From NCBI GenBank assembly GCA_031279155.1, contig JAITJB010000105.1, positions 1-5,587 on the forward strand: a stretch of DNA of 5,587 nt, given 5' to 3'. Below, piece after piece: positions 5,337 to 5,587 of this stretch. Origin of the DNA: Deltaproteobacteria bacterium. Its GTDB lineage: Bacteria; Desulfobacterota; Desulfarculia; Adiutricales; Adiutricaceae. Both the position numbers and the translations under genes were made by a program. Position 1 is the first letter of the stretch. The number at the start of each line of letters is the position of its first letter. The notes below the pieces were generated by a model that was given only the letters and a program-made list of their open reading frames with translations, had not been told where the DNA came from and made no database searches.

Positions 5337-5587
5337 GGGTTTAATTTTTAACATTCAGCCCTTTTCCGTCCACGATGGGCCGGGCATTAGGACCATGATC
5401 TTTTTTAAGGGCTGCCCCCTTCGCTGCCGCTGGTGCTCAAACCCGGAGTCGCAGAGTCCTTTTCCGGAGCCGGCCTTAAACACGGCTAGATGCTTGGGGC
5501 TAGATAAATGCCGCCTGTGCTTAGACTTATGCCCTGGCCTTAAGGCTAGAGAAAATAATTTACCAAGTTTAGATGCTTTAGCTTGCG
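5317..5587 (+). CDS. islB: Glycyl radical enzyme activase, N-terminal part (cut by right edge)
   Basis: This is a radical-SAM activating enzyme that would abstract hydrogen from Gly803 of IslA using S-adenosylmethionine and a [4Fe-4S] cluster. The 90 visible codons (family about 300) show the activase opening GLIFNIQPFSVHDGPGIRT (8-26). The radical-SAM cysteines follow as C33-x3-C37-x2-C40 in KGCPLRCRWCSNPES. Next comes the start of the ferredoxin-like insert that non-PFL activases carry, with cysteines at 59, 65, 68, 72 and 90. The start is uncertain. ATG 5317 has GAGGGG directly against it, too close for normal use, while GTG 5329 four codons later has that GAGGGG 12 nt upstream. An in-frame TGA at 5236 and no other start codon limit the choice to these two. 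It is 81 nt downstream of islA and presumably co-transcribed. The IslB name follows from the neighbour. Confidence 0.9.
   Translation, partial: MGSGVAKGLIFNIQPFSVHDGPGIRTMIFFKGCPLRCRWCSNPESQSPFPEPALNTARCLGLDKCRLCLDLCPGLKARENNLPSLDALAC

Noticed and set aside
1..5587. CRISPR array, insertion sequence, attachment site or transposase
   Set aside because: No regularly spaced repeats, terminal inverted repeats with target duplications, or mobile-element genes were seen on either strand.

Overview
This window suggests a strictly anaerobic, sulfite-respiring bacterium of the Desulfovibrio/Bilophila kind (Desulfobacterota). This is an inference from gene content, not a proven placement. The main support is a glycyl radical enzyme at 2749-5235 whose active-site residues match the isethionate sulfite-lyase IslA, followed by the start of its radical-SAM activase. 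That pair is typical of gut and sediment sulfidogens that use taurine-derived isethionate as a sulfite source.

Layout. Positions 1-2287 hold three housekeeping-type genes on the minus strand, read right to left: a TsaC/Sua5/YciO-family gene (2287-1640, TTG start), a DedA-family membrane protein gene (1599-877), and the 5' part of ileS (809 to beyond the left edge). Gaps are 40 and 67 nt with no terminator seen between them, so they may form one transcription unit. Positions 2288-2748 are a 461-base non-coding divergent region. It holds a sigma-70-like promoter for each direction, an A-rich tract between the two, small inverted repeats, and a near-ideal rho-independent terminator (2676-2721) only 27 nt before the islA start. 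Positions 2749-5235 are the complete islA, and 5317-5587 is the beginning of islB, cut by the right edge.

How the genes work together. IslB would use S-adenosylmethionine and a [4Fe-4S] cluster to place a radical on Gly803 of IslA. IslA then splits isethionate into sulfite and acetaldehyde, and the sulfite can serve as electron acceptor for dissimilatory sulfite reductase. Uptake, acetaldehyde oxidation and sulfite reduction genes are not in the window. The minus-strand genes are unrelated in function (tRNA modification, membrane homeostasis, tRNA charging), so the catabolic pair appears to sit beside a housekeeping cluster.

The most interesting feature is the strong terminator inside the presumed islA leader. 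No plus-strand gene lies upstream of it in the window, so it suggests attenuation (riboswitch-like or protein-mediated) of islA, or a small RNA made from the leader. A second point of interest is the altered KxR and PT-x-x-x-Y-G-L signatures of the TsaC-like protein.
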